Part shown: positions 25,601 to 33,270 of the stretch, one piece after another | How the letters are laid out: the number at the start of each line of letters is the position of its first letter | How positions within the stretch are numbered: the first letter of the stretch is position 1 | Assembly: GCA_029465975.1 (NCBI GenBank) | Contig: CM055756.1 | Coordinates: forward strand, 13,104,946-13,168,945 | Source of the DNA: Dallia pectoralis | Lineage: Eukaryota; Chordata; Actinopteri; Esociformes; Umbridae | Direction of reading: 5' to 3' | Length of the DNA stretch: 64,000 nucleotides | Notes under the pieces: model-generated | What the model was told of the DNA's origin: nothing | What the model saw: the letters and a program-made list of their open reading frames with translations, nothing else | Database searches by the model: none | Translations under genes and position numbers: made by a program

Positions 25601-28600
25601 ACAGGTCGACTCCAATCAAGTGAATTTACCACAGGTGGACTCCAGTCAAGTAAATCTACCACAGGTGGACTCCAATCAAGTGAATTTACCACAGGTGGAC
25701 TCCAATCAAGTGAATTTACCACAGGTGGACTCCAATCAAGTGAATTTACCACAGGTGGACTCCAATCAAGTGAATTTACCACAGGTGGACTCCAGTCAAG
25801 TAAATCTACCACAGGTGGACTCCAATCAAGTGAATTTACCACAGGTGGACTCCAATCAAGTGAATTTACCACAGGTGGACTCCAATCAAGTGAATTTACC
25901 ACAGGTGGACTCCAATCAAGTGAATTTACCACAGGTGAACTCAAAGTTGAAGAAACATCTCAAGGATGATCAGTGGAAACAGAATGACAGTGAATACTCA
26001 CGTACATGTTTTTTTTCCTGTTTTTTATCGTTGAGAAATTTACAAAGATTTAAAAACGTTTTTCACATTATCATTATTGGATATTGTGTGTAGAATTTTG
26101 AGGAAATAAAATAAAATCATAACATAACGAAAATGTGGAGGAAGTGAAGCACTGAATACATTCCAGATGTAGTTTTATTTGCCTTTAGGACAAACAGTAA
26201 ATAAAGGATTTGGAAATGAGCCTGCCAGTGTGTCACAACTTGTTCAAGAGACAGAACTGTATCTCCAAATACTCTGTAATCACCATAAAGGTGATATGTA
26301 GTTTCTTACATATTTAGGGTTAGAACCCTGACCAAAATACTCTAATCACCATAAAGGTGATATTTGGTGTTTCTTACAGATTTCATTTTTTGACATTGTG
26401 AACAATAGGGTTAGGGTTAGGACTCAACATTGTTTTTTGTGAAACTCTTGTGTAGGTGAAAATCCACAGATGTGTAGGTCCTTGTGGATTTATGCTTGTA
26501 GGGAAAGATTAATGTCCCTAATAACATGCATATTTCCAGGAGCCCAACCTAACAGTGGAGCTGTTACTCCAGCAATACTCCTAATAACATGCATATTTCC
26601 AGGAGCCCAACCTAACAGCGGAGCAATACTTACCCAGCCAGGCAATTTGATGTGTAAGCAGATCATCCACCTGGTGGGTCAGACAGACCCAAAGAAGATA
26701 CAGGAGGTGGTCAAAGCAGCACTGCAGATGTGCTCACTGAACCACCTCACATCCATCTCCTTCCCTGCTATTGGCACAGGTGAGAGATTATGTAGTGAGA
26801 GATTATGTAGTGAGAGTTTATGGAGTGAGAGGATATGGAGTGAGAGGATATGGAGTGAGAGGATATGGAGTGAGAGATTACAGATTGAGATTACGTAGTG
26901 ACTGGACCCAATGGAATCTTTGCAATTAGGGCTACATTGCTTTTTGAATGGCTTTATCCTTCCTTGCTCTCAGCAGAGACTGGATTTTTTAAAATCTATT
27001 TGAGAATCTATAGGACTATAAAGGGACATAATCTGATTTTATACTAACTGTTTGCTAAGTGCTTTGTTTTTTGATCTTTGCTTTATGCTAGATAATAAAC
27101 ATATTTATTGTCCAATTGTTTGACAGTTTCCCAGCAATAATTAAATAAAACTACTTACGTTTGGTATAACTGCATACTTGGTGTAGTAACTAGCCTGTTC
27201 TCGTATTGGGATAAGGATTAACCCTAACCCTTGGTGTAGTAACTAGCCTGTTCTCTCATTTCAGGCCAAGGCAATGTGCAAGCTGGTCAGGTGGCGGATG
27301 CCATGTTTGATGCTATTGTGGAGTTTGTGAGACAGAAGCCTCAGAACACTCTGAAACTGGTCCGGTTGGTCGTCTTCCAGCCAGCAATGCTGACCGAGTT
27401 TCAAAAGTCTATGATGAAGAAGGAGGACCCGGGTGTTCAGTCGAAAGAGAAGAGCGGCATCTGGGCGACAATTAAGTGTAAGAACAAACATGTTATCTAC
27501 AGTCAAGATCAAGAAAGCAAATTCCCACACATAACCCCTAATCCTAATCACTTTGTCTAACCCTAACCCTATGTCTAACCCTAACCTTATTGTCTAACCC
27601 TATTGTCTAACCCTATTGTCTAACCCTATTGTCTAACCCTAACCTTATTGTCTAACGCTAACCCTATTGTCTAACCCTAAACTTATTGTCTAACCCTAAC
27701 CCTATTGTCTAACCCTAACCTTATTGTCTAACCCTAACCCTATTGTCTAACCCTAACCTTATTGCCTAACCCTATTGTCCAACCCTAACCTTATTGTCTA
27801 ACCCTAACCTTATTGTCTAACCCTAACCCTATTGTTTAACCCTAACCTTATTGTCTAACCCTATTGTCTAACCCTAACCCTATTGTCTAACCCCAACCCT
27901 ATTGTCTAACCCTAACCTTATTGTCTAACCCTAACCTTATTGTCTAACCCTAACCTTATTGTCTAACCCTATTGTCTAACCCTATTGTCTAACCCTAACC
28001 TTATTGTCTAACCGTAACCTTATTGTCTAACCCTAACCTTATTGTCTAACCCTATTGTCTAACCCTAACCTTGTCTAACCCTAACTTTATTGTCTAACCC
28101 TAACCTTATTGTCTAACCCTAACCTTATTGTCTAACCCTAACCTTATTGTCTAACCCTATTGTCTAACCCTATTGTCTAACCCTAACCTTATTGTCTCAC
28201 CCTAACCTTATTGTCTAACCCTAACCCTATTGTCTAACCCTAACCCTATTGTCTAACCCTAACCCTATTGTCTAACCCTAACCCTATTGTCTAACCCTAA
28301 CCCTATTGTCTAACCCTAACCCTATTGTTTAACCCTAACCTTATTGTCTAACCCTAACCTTATTGTCTAACCCTATTGTCTAACCCTAACCTTATTGTCT
28401 AACCCTAACTTTATTGTCTAACCCTAACCTTATTGTCTAACCCTAACTTTATTGTCTAACCCTAACCTTATTGTCTAACCCTAACCTTATTGTCTAACCC
28501 TAACTTTATTGTCTAACCCTATCTTTATTGTCTAACCCTAACCCTATTGTCTAACCCTAACCCTATTGTCTAACCCTAACCATATTGTCTAACCCTAACC

Positions 28601-31506
28601 ATATTGTCTAACCCTATTGTCTAACCCTAACCCTATTGTCTCACCCAACCGTATTGTCTAACCCTAACCCTATTGTCTAACCCTAACCCTATTGTCTAAC
28701 CCTAACCCTATTGTCTAACCCTAACCCTATTGTCTAACCCTAACCCTATTGTCTAACCCTAACCCTATTGTCTAACCCTAACCCTATTGTCTAACCCTAA
28801 CCCTATTGTCTAACCCTAACCCTATTGTCTAACCCTATTGTCTAACCCTATTGTCTAACCCTATTGTCTAACCCTATTGTCTAACCCTATTGTCTAACCC
28901 TATTGTCTAACCCTAACCCTATTGTCTAACCCTATTGTCTAACCATATGCCTAAACCTAACCTTATTGTCTAATGTTGCTTCCCACTGTTTTGTTTATGG
29001 GGAGCAGCCACTGCATGTGTCTATAACTACATATGTATGTACAATGCATCCACACTAGGGTTAGGGGTAATCCGCACTAGGGTTAGGGGTAATCCGCACT
29101 AGGGTTAGGGGTCATCCGCACTAGGGTTAGGGGTCGTCCGCACTAGGGTTAGGGGTCGTCCGCACTAGGGTGCGGGGTCATCTGCACTAGGGTTAGGGGT
29201 CATTCGCACTAGGGTTTGGGGTCATCCGCACTTGGGTTAGGGGTCATCTGCACTAGGGTTAGGGCTCATACGCACTTGGGTTAGGGATCATCCGCACTAG
29301 GGTTAGGGGTCGTCCGCACTAGGGTGAGGGGTCATCTGCACTAGGGTTAGGGGTCATATGCACTAGTGTGAGGGGTCATCTGCACAAGGGTTAGGTGTCA
29401 TAGGCATTTATGTTAGGTAAGTTATTTGATTATTAATTGCATTTATGTTTCCAAAATCCTTGCAGCGTTGTTTACCTTGGGTAAAGCAGACAAATCACTA
29501 AAGGATGAGGACTTTATCATTGAATGCCAAGAAGTGGATCCAGCTTTCTTCCACATATGTGGCAAATCTCAGGACGTGGTGGACCAAGCCAAGCATTGGA
29601 TTGAGGATCTAATCATGAAGGAACAAGTCAGCAACAGTATTATAGATAATGCTTTACTCAACCTGTCAGTCAGCGATCGCCAACGCATTGACTCGATGCA
29701 GACTACAATGGGAGTAGGTGTGACGATGGAGTACAGTTCGTTGAAGCAGGAAGCCAAACTTACTATTGAGGGCCTCAGCAAGGATGTCCTGAACGCGGTC
29801 AACGACATACAAGAGTTGTTAAGGAAGGCCCGAGATAAAGAGGCCTTTGACAAGAACGTCGAGTTGAATGGCAACATGGTGGAGTGGCAGTATGAGCTGC
29901 AACCAGGCAGGCAATACCAGAGTTTTGACCAGATCACCAACTTCCTTTTGGAACAGGCACTGGAGAATAATCAGCCCCATGCAGAGGTCTCTGTTCAGGG
30001 ACAGATGTATAAAGTTGGTCTGCCTAATGGGCCTGCAACCAGTACCAATGGAAACAGCCTCAAGATAAAACGAATCAACAAGTTAGAAGGTACTTTTAGA
30101 TTTACTTATTTACTTTAAACCTTTCAACGTCCAATAGAACATGAGTTTCATTATTTGGATTGCATCTCACCAGTGTAAATCAGTGTAAACCAGCATATAT
30201 CAGTTATTTCCCTAACTCTAACCCTAGTTCCCTAATCCTAACTCTAACCCTAGTTCAAGTCAGAGAATCCACTAAGCAGAGAAATCTTTCTCAAGTTCAT
30301 TATCTTTCTGTTTCATGCTTTTTTCAGCTCAACCAGTTGACAGTCTCCCTCCACATTGGGACACCATGCCAGCCAACAACTCATGCCATTCCTTCCTCAT
30401 CCAGCCAGGAAGCCCTGAGCACAATGATGTCCTGAATCTGTTCCAGGCCACCTGCCCCAACAACATTATAAAGGTAACCCTAACCACCTGCCCAAACAAC
30501 ATTATAAAGGTAACCCTAACCACCTGCCCAAACAACATTATAAAGGTAACCTTAACCACCTGCTTTAATGTCAGATTGCGTTTTCCCTGCTTTCAGATTG
30601 AGAGGATTCAAAACCCAAGCCTGTGGAAGAACTTCCAGATCAAGAAAGGTGAAATGGAGCTCAGGAACAGTCATAAGAACAATGAGAAGAGACTATTCCA
30701 TGGAATGTGTTGGACAACCATCAATCACATTAACCACCATGGTTTCAACCGGAGCTATGCTGGCAAAAATGGTATGTTGTTAAACAATAAAAGACGTGAA
30801 GTAGAATATAACATACATTTTTGTCAATTACACAAATTGTTTCTCTTTCTGAGACTTCCCAAAACACTCTTACAACCACCCATTTTGGCCAGGGTGTGTA
30901 AAGTGTTGATTATATGTGCAATATATGTAAGTGGAATCACTATCATATCCATCAGTGCACAAAAATCTTTACGGACAATTGGGAAAATGTGGAATTGAAT
31001 ATGAAAATGTGGAATTGAATATGAAAATGTGGAATTGAATATAAAAATGTGGGATTGAATATGAAAATGTGGAATTGAATATGAAAATGTGGGATTGAAT
31101 ATGAAAATGTGGAATTGAATATGAAAATGTGGAATTGAATATGAAAATGTGGAATTGAATATAAAAATGTGGGATTGAATATGAAAATGTGGAATTGAAT
31201 ATGCTGTAAACTTTTTCCCCAGCTGCCGCATATGGAAATGGCACGTACTTTGCTGTTGATGCCCGATACTCTGCCAGTAACGTCTACTCCAAGCCAGATT
31301 CCCAGGGGCAGAAATACATGTATCTTTGTCGAGTTCTCACAGGTGATTTCACCAACGGAAAACAAGGAATGATTGTGCCTCCAGCTAAAAACCCTACAAC
31401 AGCTCTGCTGTATGACAGCGTGACAGACAATCCAGCACGACCATCCATGTTTGTTGTATTCAATGACATTCAAGCATACCCTGAGCACTTGATCACGTTC
31501 CGCTAA
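7278..31506 (+). CDS. parp14: parp14: mono-ADP-ribosyltransferase with three macro domains, complete
   Basis: Seventeen coding exons: 7278-7452, 7595-7701, 7816-7849, 16681-16992, 17993-18220, 20063-22341, 22561-22791, 23184-23405, 23662-23746, 23830-23976, 24286-24348, 26603-26779, 27265-27477, 29466-30089, 30328-30473, 30597-30771, 31223-31506. All introns are GT-AG and every phase matches; the total is 5502 nt, 1833 residues. Predicted order is RRM-like domains (about 1-300), a KH-like/unique region (300-810), macro1 (815-995), macro2 (1028-1196), macro3 (1242-1405), WWE (1561-1632) and PARP (1640-1833). The catalytic residues are H1716, Y1747 and L1829, so mono- rather than poly-ADP-ribosylation is expected. 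PARP14 is known as an interferon-induced cytoplasmic/nuclear enzyme in STAT6 signalling and antiviral defence. The start is in good context (gcaATGgc). Fish often have several parp14 copies; this one is full-length. Confidence 0.92.
7595..7701 (+). CDS. parp14: parp14 exon 2: end of RRM-like domain 1
   Basis: The acceptor is ttttccag|tcaga. The exon encodes VRKRVFEKQDHEIQLDLG and ends LPPDEVPKTLR, which aligns with the human PARP14 stretch VRQKVLERKNHEL. The donor is cgg|gtcagt, phase 0. Confidence 0.85.
7816..7849 (+). CDS. parp14: parp14 exon 3 (34 nt)
   Basis: This very small exon encodes ETQSPVNLGKS. The acceptor is catgtttag|gaa and the donor tca t|gtaagt. It is supported by phase: its last base joins CT of exon 4 to make a Ser codon in the right frame. 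No homology can be claimed because the segment is too short. Confidence 0.65.
8148..8725. repeat. 35-bp minisatellite, about 16 copies, parp14 intron 3
   Basis: The unit contains TGTCACTGTGGTGTAGAGAA then AGGGAGACCAGCTAC. Copies are highly alike apart from a few near 8340-8400. Confidence 0.95.
8900..16245. repeat. 7.3-kb minisatellite with AP-1 consensus sites, parp14 intron 3
   Basis: There are roughly 200 units of 34, 36 or 39 bp built on AGGACCAGGTGTGTGTCATG plus TTGAGTCATTATTATT, with a variable (ATT)n tract. The left part (about 8980-9560) is dominated by a TTTAGTCTGGATT form. From about 9.94 kb the TTGAGTCATT form dominates and carries TGAGTCA. Units of 36 and 39 bp keep frames open on both strands, producing long spurious reading frames. 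All are intronic. Confidence 0.97.
9910..16230. promoter_or_regulatory. dense tandem array of AP-1 (TGAGTCA) sites
   Basis: Most units here contain TTGAGTCATT, which includes the palindromic AP-1/TRE consensus TGAGTCA. Spacing is 36 or 39 bp. I estimate well over 100 sites but did not count them exactly. Regulatory activity is inference from motif density inside an early intron of an immune gene. Confidence 0.5.
16681..16992 (+). CDS. parp14: parp14 exon 4: linker and RRM-like domain 2
   Basis: The acceptor is tcattctcag|ct and the donor gca aaa g|gtaaaa. The exon encodes an acidic, helical linker (MEVELMKVKEELESTSAVLG), then LEMLIENILG and LAVVTFQNA. These last two match the beta strands of the second RRM-like unit of PARP14 (LILLVENI, VAVVTFQ). 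It lies just right of the 7.3-kb intron 3 array. Confidence 0.88.
17400..17985. repeat. 36-bp minisatellite, about 16 copies, parp14 intron 4
   Basis: The unit contains TATATCTGAACAGTAAACTC then TATTACTTATGTTAGT. The array ends within 10 bp of the exon 5 acceptor, so it forms most of that acceptor's upstream context. Confidence 0.95.
17993..18220 (+). CDS. parp14: parp14 exon 5: RRM-like domain 3
   Basis: The exon encodes QKQLTVRLLEITKKVKIENI followed by PPNIDSDYLQLSF, with an acidic loop and a final strand SVILTFQDPK. The IENIPPN segment matches VENLPPG in human PARP14. The acceptor ttttttttcag directly adjoins a minisatellite and may have been remodelled by it. Confidence 0.88.
18221..20062 (+). 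other. parp14 intron 5 with interspersed repeat and TA microsatellite
   Basis: A segment around 19255-19440 (GATGGGTTGAATTTTGGAAG, then CTCTTCTGGCTGTTCTGGGT) has relatives at 36295-36400 and 51720-51820. It recalls a common interspersed repeat of salmon/pike-like fish. It is interrupted by a (TA)n run at about 19552-19601. No coding sequence is recognised in the intron. Confidence 0.55.
20063..22341 (+). CDS. parp14: parp14 exon 6: large central exon with macro domain 1
   Basis: The exon is 2279 nt. It opens with FPFYDSLGTALYGKD, matching the human stretch FPYYASLGTALYGKE. It continues through a region of repeated KH-like alpha/beta units to KPGAKMFFQDKE. Macro domain 1 follows, with loop VVNAAALDLKHSGGLAGAL, then HAVGPKFD and AIPAISSGNLGFPLALCA. 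The exon ends at the start of macro2 (EGLAIVLIKGNIQEAV). The donor is gtg|gtaaat in phase 0. A single large exon of this content is also typical of PARP14 in other vertebrates. Confidence 0.93.
22561..22791 (+). CDS. parp14: parp14 exon 7: macro domain 2, first half
   Basis: The acceptor is ttctttacag|atg. The exon encodes VVVNTVGKDLALKHGAVSNA, GDLIVTPGCNLKCKQVFHTV and APHWDNG. It aligns with human VVVNSVPLDLVL and VLHVVAPEW. It is 77 codons, phase 0 at both ends. Confidence 0.9.
22872..23062. repeat. 16-bp minisatellite, about 12 copies, parp14 intron 7
   Basis: The unit is TGTCTGTGCCTGGTAC. It lies inside the short intron between the two macro2 exons. Confidence 0.95.
23184..23405 (+). CDS. 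parp14: parp14 exon 8: macro domain 2, second half
   Basis: The exon encodes SISFPAIGTGNLGFPKDLAS and then EVAFVLHPDDAPTIQ. The AIGTGNLGFPK block is identical to that of human PARP14 macro2. It is 74 codons with phase 0 ends. Confidence 0.92.
23662..24348 (+). CDS. parp14: parp14 exons 9-11: linker and macro domain 3, first half
   Basis: Exons 23662-23746 (AFTNEFNKRFASQLG), 23830-23976 and 24286-24348 join in phase 1. Exon 10 encodes IVIQVVTGDITKETTDVIVN followed by SSDASFSLQSG, matching human FQVASGDITKEEADVIVNST. Exon 11 encodes GVSKAILDAAGQTVVAECQR, matching human GVSKAILECAGQ. Confidence 0.9.
24725..24880. repeat. 43-bp tandem repeat, 3-4 copies, parp14 intron 11
   Basis: The unit contains AATCCAACTCATCTGGCTCA and then GGAACAAGTAAACAATGG. 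It directly abuts the left end of the Tc1-like element. Confidence 0.85.
24885..26160 (-). mobile_element. Tc1/mariner-like transposon relic in parp14 intron 11
   Basis: The minus strand encodes part of a Tc1-like transposase DNA-binding region: LSNRGRRALIREVSKNLMVT followed by KRGEPSRRTTISAALHKSGL (about 25300-25480). The right side matches the non-coding end of a widespread fish Tc1 family (AAACATCTCAAGGATGATCA, then ATTGTGTGTAGAATTTTGAG). Frame breaks and a huge internal tandem expansion show that it is dead. Confidence 0.8.
25490..25942. repeat. 30-bp minisatellite derived from the Tc1-like element, about 15 copies
   Basis: The unit contains AATCAAGTGAATTTACCACA and then GGTGGACTCC. This 30-bp sequence is present once in the parent Tc1 family, so the array grew from within the transposon. 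A subset of units carries TCAAGTAAATC, marking a higher-order period. Confidence 0.93.
26516..26640 (+). promoter_or_regulatory. parp14: tandemly duplicated 3' splice site of exon 12
   Basis: Two copies of ACATGCATATTTCCAGGAGC carry AGs ending at 26539 and 26602, exactly 63 bp apart. Both acceptors are in the same frame with no stop between them. Confidence 0.8.
26603..26779 (+). CDS. parp14: parp14 exon 12: macro domain 3, third quarter
   Basis: The exon encodes GAQPNSGAILTQPGNLMCKQ, IIHLVGQ and SISFPAIGTG, and ends at tattggcaca g|gtgaga. A second acceptor copy 63 bp upstream (exon start 26540) is in the same frame with no stop. It would add 21 residues ending in CIFP. I chose 26603 because it gives a length nearer to the human domain. 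Confidence 0.85.
26780..26895. repeat. 15-bp tandem repeat after exon 12
   Basis: The units are TGAGAGATTATGTAG and TGAGAGGATATGGAG, about 7 copies. They start at the donor itself (g|gtgagag), so the donor motif GTGAGAG lies at the edge of the array. Confidence 0.85.
27265..27477 (+). CDS. parp14: parp14 exon 13: end of macro domain 3
   Basis: The exon encodes QAGQVADAMFDAIVEFVRQK, VRLVVFQPAMLTEFQ and MMKKED. These align with human VAEAIIDAIEDFVQK and VKVVIFLPQVLDVF. The donor is aag t|gtaaga, followed by a long telomere-like array. Confidence 0.9.
27530..28980. repeat. telomere-like CCCTAA minisatellite, 13/19-bp units, parp14 intron 13
   Basis: The units are TATTGTCTAACCC (13 bp) and TATTGTCTAACCCTAACCC (19 bp). 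They differ by one CCCTAA hexamer, and CCTTA variants are common. This is an interstitial telomere-like repeat mixed with an ATTGTCT spacer. Confidence 0.95.
29050..29400. repeat. 22-bp TTAGGG-containing minisatellite, about 16 copies
   Basis: The unit is CGCACTAGGGTTAGGGG plus TCATC. It lies in the same intron as the CCCTAA array but with the G-rich strand on the plus strand, so the two arrays have opposite strand polarity. Confidence 0.92.
29466..30089 (+). CDS. parp14: parp14 exon 14: KH-like segment and WWE domain
   Basis: The exon has acceptor atccttgcag|cg and donor gaa g|gtactt. The first part carries VDQAKHWIEDLIMKEQ, similar to the segment before WWE in human PARP14. The WWE domain follows, from VEWQYELQPGRQYQSFD to SLKIKRINKLE. 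WWE domains bind iso-ADP-ribose or related ligands in several PARPs; whether this one does is not known from sequence. Confidence 0.9.
30328..30473 (+). CDS. parp14: parp14 exon 15: start of catalytic domain
   Basis: The exon encodes QPVDSLPPHWDTMPANNSCH and ends FQATCPNNIIK. The last 36 nt, including the donor aag|gtaacc, are repeated twice more to the right. That gives in-frame alternative ends at 30509 and 30545. The shortest form is annotated because it aligns best with human PARP14. Confidence 0.85.
30438..30545 (+). repeat. parp14: 36-bp triplication containing the exon 15 donor
   Basis: Three copies of CCTGCCCAAACAACATTATA plus AAGGTAACC carry donors with GT at 30474, 30510 and 30546. 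The unit is 12 codons long and in frame. Confidence 0.88.
30597..30771 (+). CDS. parp14: parp14 exon 16: catalytic histidine
   Basis: The exon encodes IERIQNPSLWKNFQIKKGEM, then KRLFHGMCWTTI and HHGFNRSYAGKN. The His of LFHG is the first NAD-binding catalytic residue. The usual Thr after HG is Met here, a mild departure from the human LFHGT. The rest of the fold is well conserved. Confidence 0.92.
30985..31205. repeat. 20-bp minisatellite, about 11 copies, parp14 intron 16
   Basis: The unit is GAAAATGTGGAATTGAATAT with minor GGGATTG variants. It ends about 18 bp before the exon 17 acceptor. Confidence 0.95.
31223..31506 (+). CDS. parp14: parp14 exon 17: end of catalytic domain and stop
   Basis: The exon encodes AAYGNGTYFAVDARYSASNV, VYSKPD, MYLCRVLTGDF, YDSVTDNPARPSMFVVFNDI and the terminal YPEHLITFR, then TAA. 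The Tyr of TYFAV is the second catalytic residue. Leu occupies the third position, where poly-ADP-ribosylating PARPs have Glu. The acceptor tttttccccag follows a 20-bp minisatellite. Confidence 0.93.
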
Positions 31507-32660
31507 ATCATAGAGAGCTTTATTATCTTTGTACTTTTTTCTGGAGCCTTTATGATTGTAACTTTTCTTCCTTAAACACAATGTTAATGTTGTACACAAT
31601 GTTTCTTGAGAACTGAGCATTACTGATGTAACCTTGTATTGTATTTGTGTAGATTTATGTGTATGTACATACATTTAGCAGACTAATTAGATGTTTTTTG
31701 TAGGTGACAACTACAGATTTTTCAGTGTTATCTAACCATCATCCCTAGGGTTAGGGTTAGGGTTAGGGTATCAGTTTATGGGTTGTGAATTGATGCCCTT
31801 GGAAAATACCAGACTGCTGAGAAATCATGTGACACCAAATGGAATTTCTAGTAAATGTGTGTTTACAAAAGATGAAATTAAAGGAAAAGTAAATATCTTT
31901 TCCAGCAAGTAAATGTTCGAACATTCTGGTCTGGACAACTCTCATGGCCTTAGTTGTAATGTAAAATTATTCCTGGTATAGACAGAGGGTTAGGGTTAAG
32001 TTTCAGTTTCATCCTTCAGCCTTAGTGATTGATTAATTTCTATCAGGTTTGTACTCACTCTTATAGATGTTGACCTACTAACTGTTTAGCACTTTGTGAC
32101 AAAACATATTTTTGATTATTACATTATATTTACAAATTGACTGTCAATGTCATGACATGTATGCCAGGAGATTAAAACGTTATTAACTCATATAACTAAT
32201 ATGCATAATCATATTTTCCTTGAGCAATGATGTGTGTTGGTTTAATTATTTTAAAGTGTATTGATCTTAGGGACACATTGTTTTTATGTTGTTGTGTTTT
32301 TATGTTTTTGATGTCTGCCCCATTTTTTCAGAATCAGGTTAATTTGCCAAGTCTGTTTACAAGGGTTAGGGTAACAAGGTATTTGTTTCTGAGCAGCATT
32401 TAGAACACACATTTTAAGACGGACACAAACAGTGCAAACAGAGCGAAACACACCACATGAACAGTCAGGAGACCCTGTCTAGTAGACATGTACTCTGTAA
32501 ATTTAGAATATGTAATATGTATCTGAATAGTGCAAAGGAGCAATGTCTAGATGAGTGGGCAGATTGCAGAAAAAAGAGAGCAATGTCCAGGTTCAAGTTT
32601 AAAGTTGTGAAAAAGGGCAATTCCTATCGCCGGATGTTTTGATAGACCTCAGCCTTCTGC
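31507..32660 (+). other. parp14 3' UTR and downstream flank
   Basis: This AT-rich sequence has a short (TTAGGG)n run at 31746-31770. It probably holds the parp14 3' UTR in its first part. No other gene is recognised. Confidence 0.5.
32171..32176 (+). promoter_or_regulatory. possible parp14 polyadenylation signal (ATTAAA)
   Basis: No AATAAA is seen in the first several hundred bases after the stop. ATTAAA variants occur at about 31876 and 32171. The choice between them is uncertain. Confidence 0.3.
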
Positions 32661-32664
32661 CTGA

Positions 32665-33175
32665 GGGGAGAGTTCTGAATAGTCCGTTACTCGGATGGGA
32701 AAGTTCTGAATAGTCCGTTACTCGGATGGGAAAGTTCTGAATAGTCCGTTACCCGGATGAGAGGGTTCTGAATAGTCCGTAACCCGGATGGGAAAGTTCT
32801 GAATAGTCCGTTACCCGGATGAGAGGGTTCTGAATAGTCCGTAACCCGGATGGGAGGATTCTGAATAGTCCGTTACCTGGATGGGAGGGTTTTGAATAGT
32901 CTGTTACCCGCATGGGAGGGGTCTGAATAGTTTTTTACCCGGATGGGAAAGTTCTGAATAGTCCGTAACCCGGATGGGAGGGTTCTGAATAGTCCGTTAC
33001 CCGGATGGGAGGGGTCTGAATAGTCCGTAACCCGGATGGGAGGAGTCTGAATAGTCCGTTACCTGGATGGGAGGGTTTAGAATAGTCCGTTACCTGGATA
33101 GGAGGGTTTTGAATAGTCTGTTAACCGGATGGGAGAGTTCTGATTAGTCCGTTAACCGGATGGGAGGGTTCTGCC
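32665..33175. repeat. 31-bp minisatellite, about 17 copies
   Basis: The unit contains GATGGGAGGGTTCTGAATAG and then TCCGTTACCCG. It lies downstream of parp14, just before the assembly gap. Confidence 0.95.
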
Positions 33176-33270
33176 TCAATCTGTTTGCCTCCAGAACAAC
33201 CTACATTTTTTGGGTTAGGGTTAACTCCAATCCTAGCAATTTCCAACTTTATATAAAATGTTGTGATTGC

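Noticed and set aside
25260..26093. 277-codon plus-strand frame with SSEFTTGG/QVNLPQVDS repeats
   Set aside because: Antisense to a Tc1-like transposase relic and extended by the 30-bp minisatellite; no independent evidence of coding.
27530..28980. True chromosome end or telomere fusion
   Set aside because: The hexamers are interrupted by an ATTGTCT spacer in every unit and the array sits in an intron of a complete gene.
31024..31674. Minus-strand frames with FNSTFSYSIPHFHIQ repeats
   Set aside because: Antisense to parp14 exon 17 and created by the 20-bp minisatellite.
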